Positions 14,301 through 14,562 of a stretch of 14,562 nucleotides of DNA are shown piece by piece (position 1 is the first letter of the stretch; each line of letters starts with the position of its first letter). The translations under genes and the position numbers were made by a program. Where the stretch lies: NCBI GenBank assembly GCA_903853285.1, contig CAINTF010000204.1, forward strand, positions 1 to 14,562, given 5' to 3'. The notes under the pieces were generated by a model. That model searched no databases. It worked only from the letters and a program-made list of their open reading frames with translations, and had not been told where the DNA came from. Origin of the DNA: an uncultured Acidimicrobium sp. Its GTDB lineage: Bacteria > Actinomycetota > Acidimicrobiia > Acidimicrobiales > Ilumatobacteraceae.

Positions 14301-14562
14301 TAGCAGTCCAGTGCAGTGCAAAGTTTTGCAAAGAGTTCGTCGTACGTTTCGAGTGCCTGAAATTGTGGAAACTCCGCCTTGATGTTGTCGGGAGCATGAA
14401 ACAAGAAGCCAGCGTCCGCAGCACCCAACATTGCGGTGTCGTTATATGAGTCGCCAGCAGCAGCAACGCGGTAATTCAATTTCTTGAATGCCTCTACGGC
14501 AAGACGCTTTTGGTCGGCCTGACGCAATTCAAAATCAACAATGTGATCATCCTTGACAATGA
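14300..14562 (-). CDS. thrH: ThrH-like HAD phosphatase (phosphoserine phosphatase / homoserine phosphotransferase), 5' partial
   Basis: Only the C-terminal 87 or so residues are present; the frame is open to the right edge, so the gene starts outside. The visible part runs through the LRQADQKR block, whose Lys-Arg includes HAD motif III, then VAAAGDSYNDTAML, the HAD motif IV with acidic Mg ligands, then AGFLFHAPDNI and EFPQFQALETYDEL. AAGDSYNDT plus LFHAP and the FPQF block match the ThrH branch described in Pseudomonas, which dephosphorylates phosphoserine and can transfer the phosphate to homoserine. The nucleophile Asp (motif I) is not in view. A TTG at 14527 could be mistaken for a start but is internal. 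Ordinary SerB is an alternative but lacks this tail pattern. Confidence 0.8.
   Translation of the reverse strand, partial: IVKDDHIVDFELRQADQKRLAVEAFKKLNYRVAAAGDSYNDTAMLGAADAGFLFHAPDNIKAEFPQFQALETYDELFAKLCTALDC

Noticed and set aside
1..14562. Mobile element, CRISPR array, tRNA or defence system
   Set aside because: No transposase or integrase motifs, terminal repeats, regularly spaced repeats or tRNA-like folds were seen; all coding space is accounted for by metabolic, regulatory and membrane genes.

Overview
The window looks like ordinary chromosome from a free-living actinobacterium of moderate GC, roughly half GC by eye. An aquatic Acidimicrobiia-type lineage is my best guess, inferred from protein style (ACT-domain malic enzyme, SRPBCC proteins, SGNH domain with a Thr/Ser-rich linker, DUF1003) and from the many starts that look leaderless. 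No marker gene fixes the taxonomy. Coding density is very high: no gene-free stretch exceeds about 85 bases, and I see no tRNA, rRNA, CRISPR array, insertion sequence or integrase.

Layout. (1) 1-1350: the 3' part of an SGNH-domain gene (+), probably the tail of a surface-polysaccharide O-acyltransferase, overlapping tail-to-tail a DUF1003 membrane protein (-). (2) 1435-5337: three + strand genes, an acyl-CoA dehydrogenase, a salicylate/3-hydroxybenzoate-hydroxylase-like flavoprotein and an ACT-domain malic enzyme. (3) 5343-7550: a - strand tdh-kbl operon that converts threonine to glycine and acetyl-CoA. (4) 7633-8971: an alpha/beta hydrolase with an HGGPG motif and a first SRPBCC protein (+). 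(5) 8992-13788: a MarR-family regulator (-) divergent from a four-gene + strand operon: FAH-family hydrolase, type I extradiol dioxygenase, atypical SDR, and class A flavin hydroxylase. (6) 13810-14271: a second SRPBCC protein, a close paralog of the first. (7) 14300-14562: the C-terminal part of a ThrH-like HAD phosphatase (-), running off the right edge.

The most interesting region is 8.5-14.3 kb. It reads as a compact MarR-controlled meta-cleavage route for an unidentified phenolic compound: ring hydroxylation by the flavoprotein, extradiol ring opening by the VOC dioxygenase, and processing of the product by the FAH-family enzyme. The SDR in the operon has lost the catalytic Tyr/Lys pair. 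Two SRPBCC paralogs bracket the block. Between marR and the operon lies a perfect 9+3+9 inverted repeat. It overlaps the -35 box and fills most of the spacer of a strong promoter (TTGACA-N18-TAGTAT) whose predicted start point is the ATG itself.

A second pattern runs through the window. Nearly every gene that should open a transcript has a TANNNT hexamer 6-10 nt before its start codon and no convincing Shine-Dalgarno, whereas two genes inside operons (kbl, dioxygenase) have strong AAGGAG sites. This suggests widespread leaderless transcription and was used to choose several start codons.
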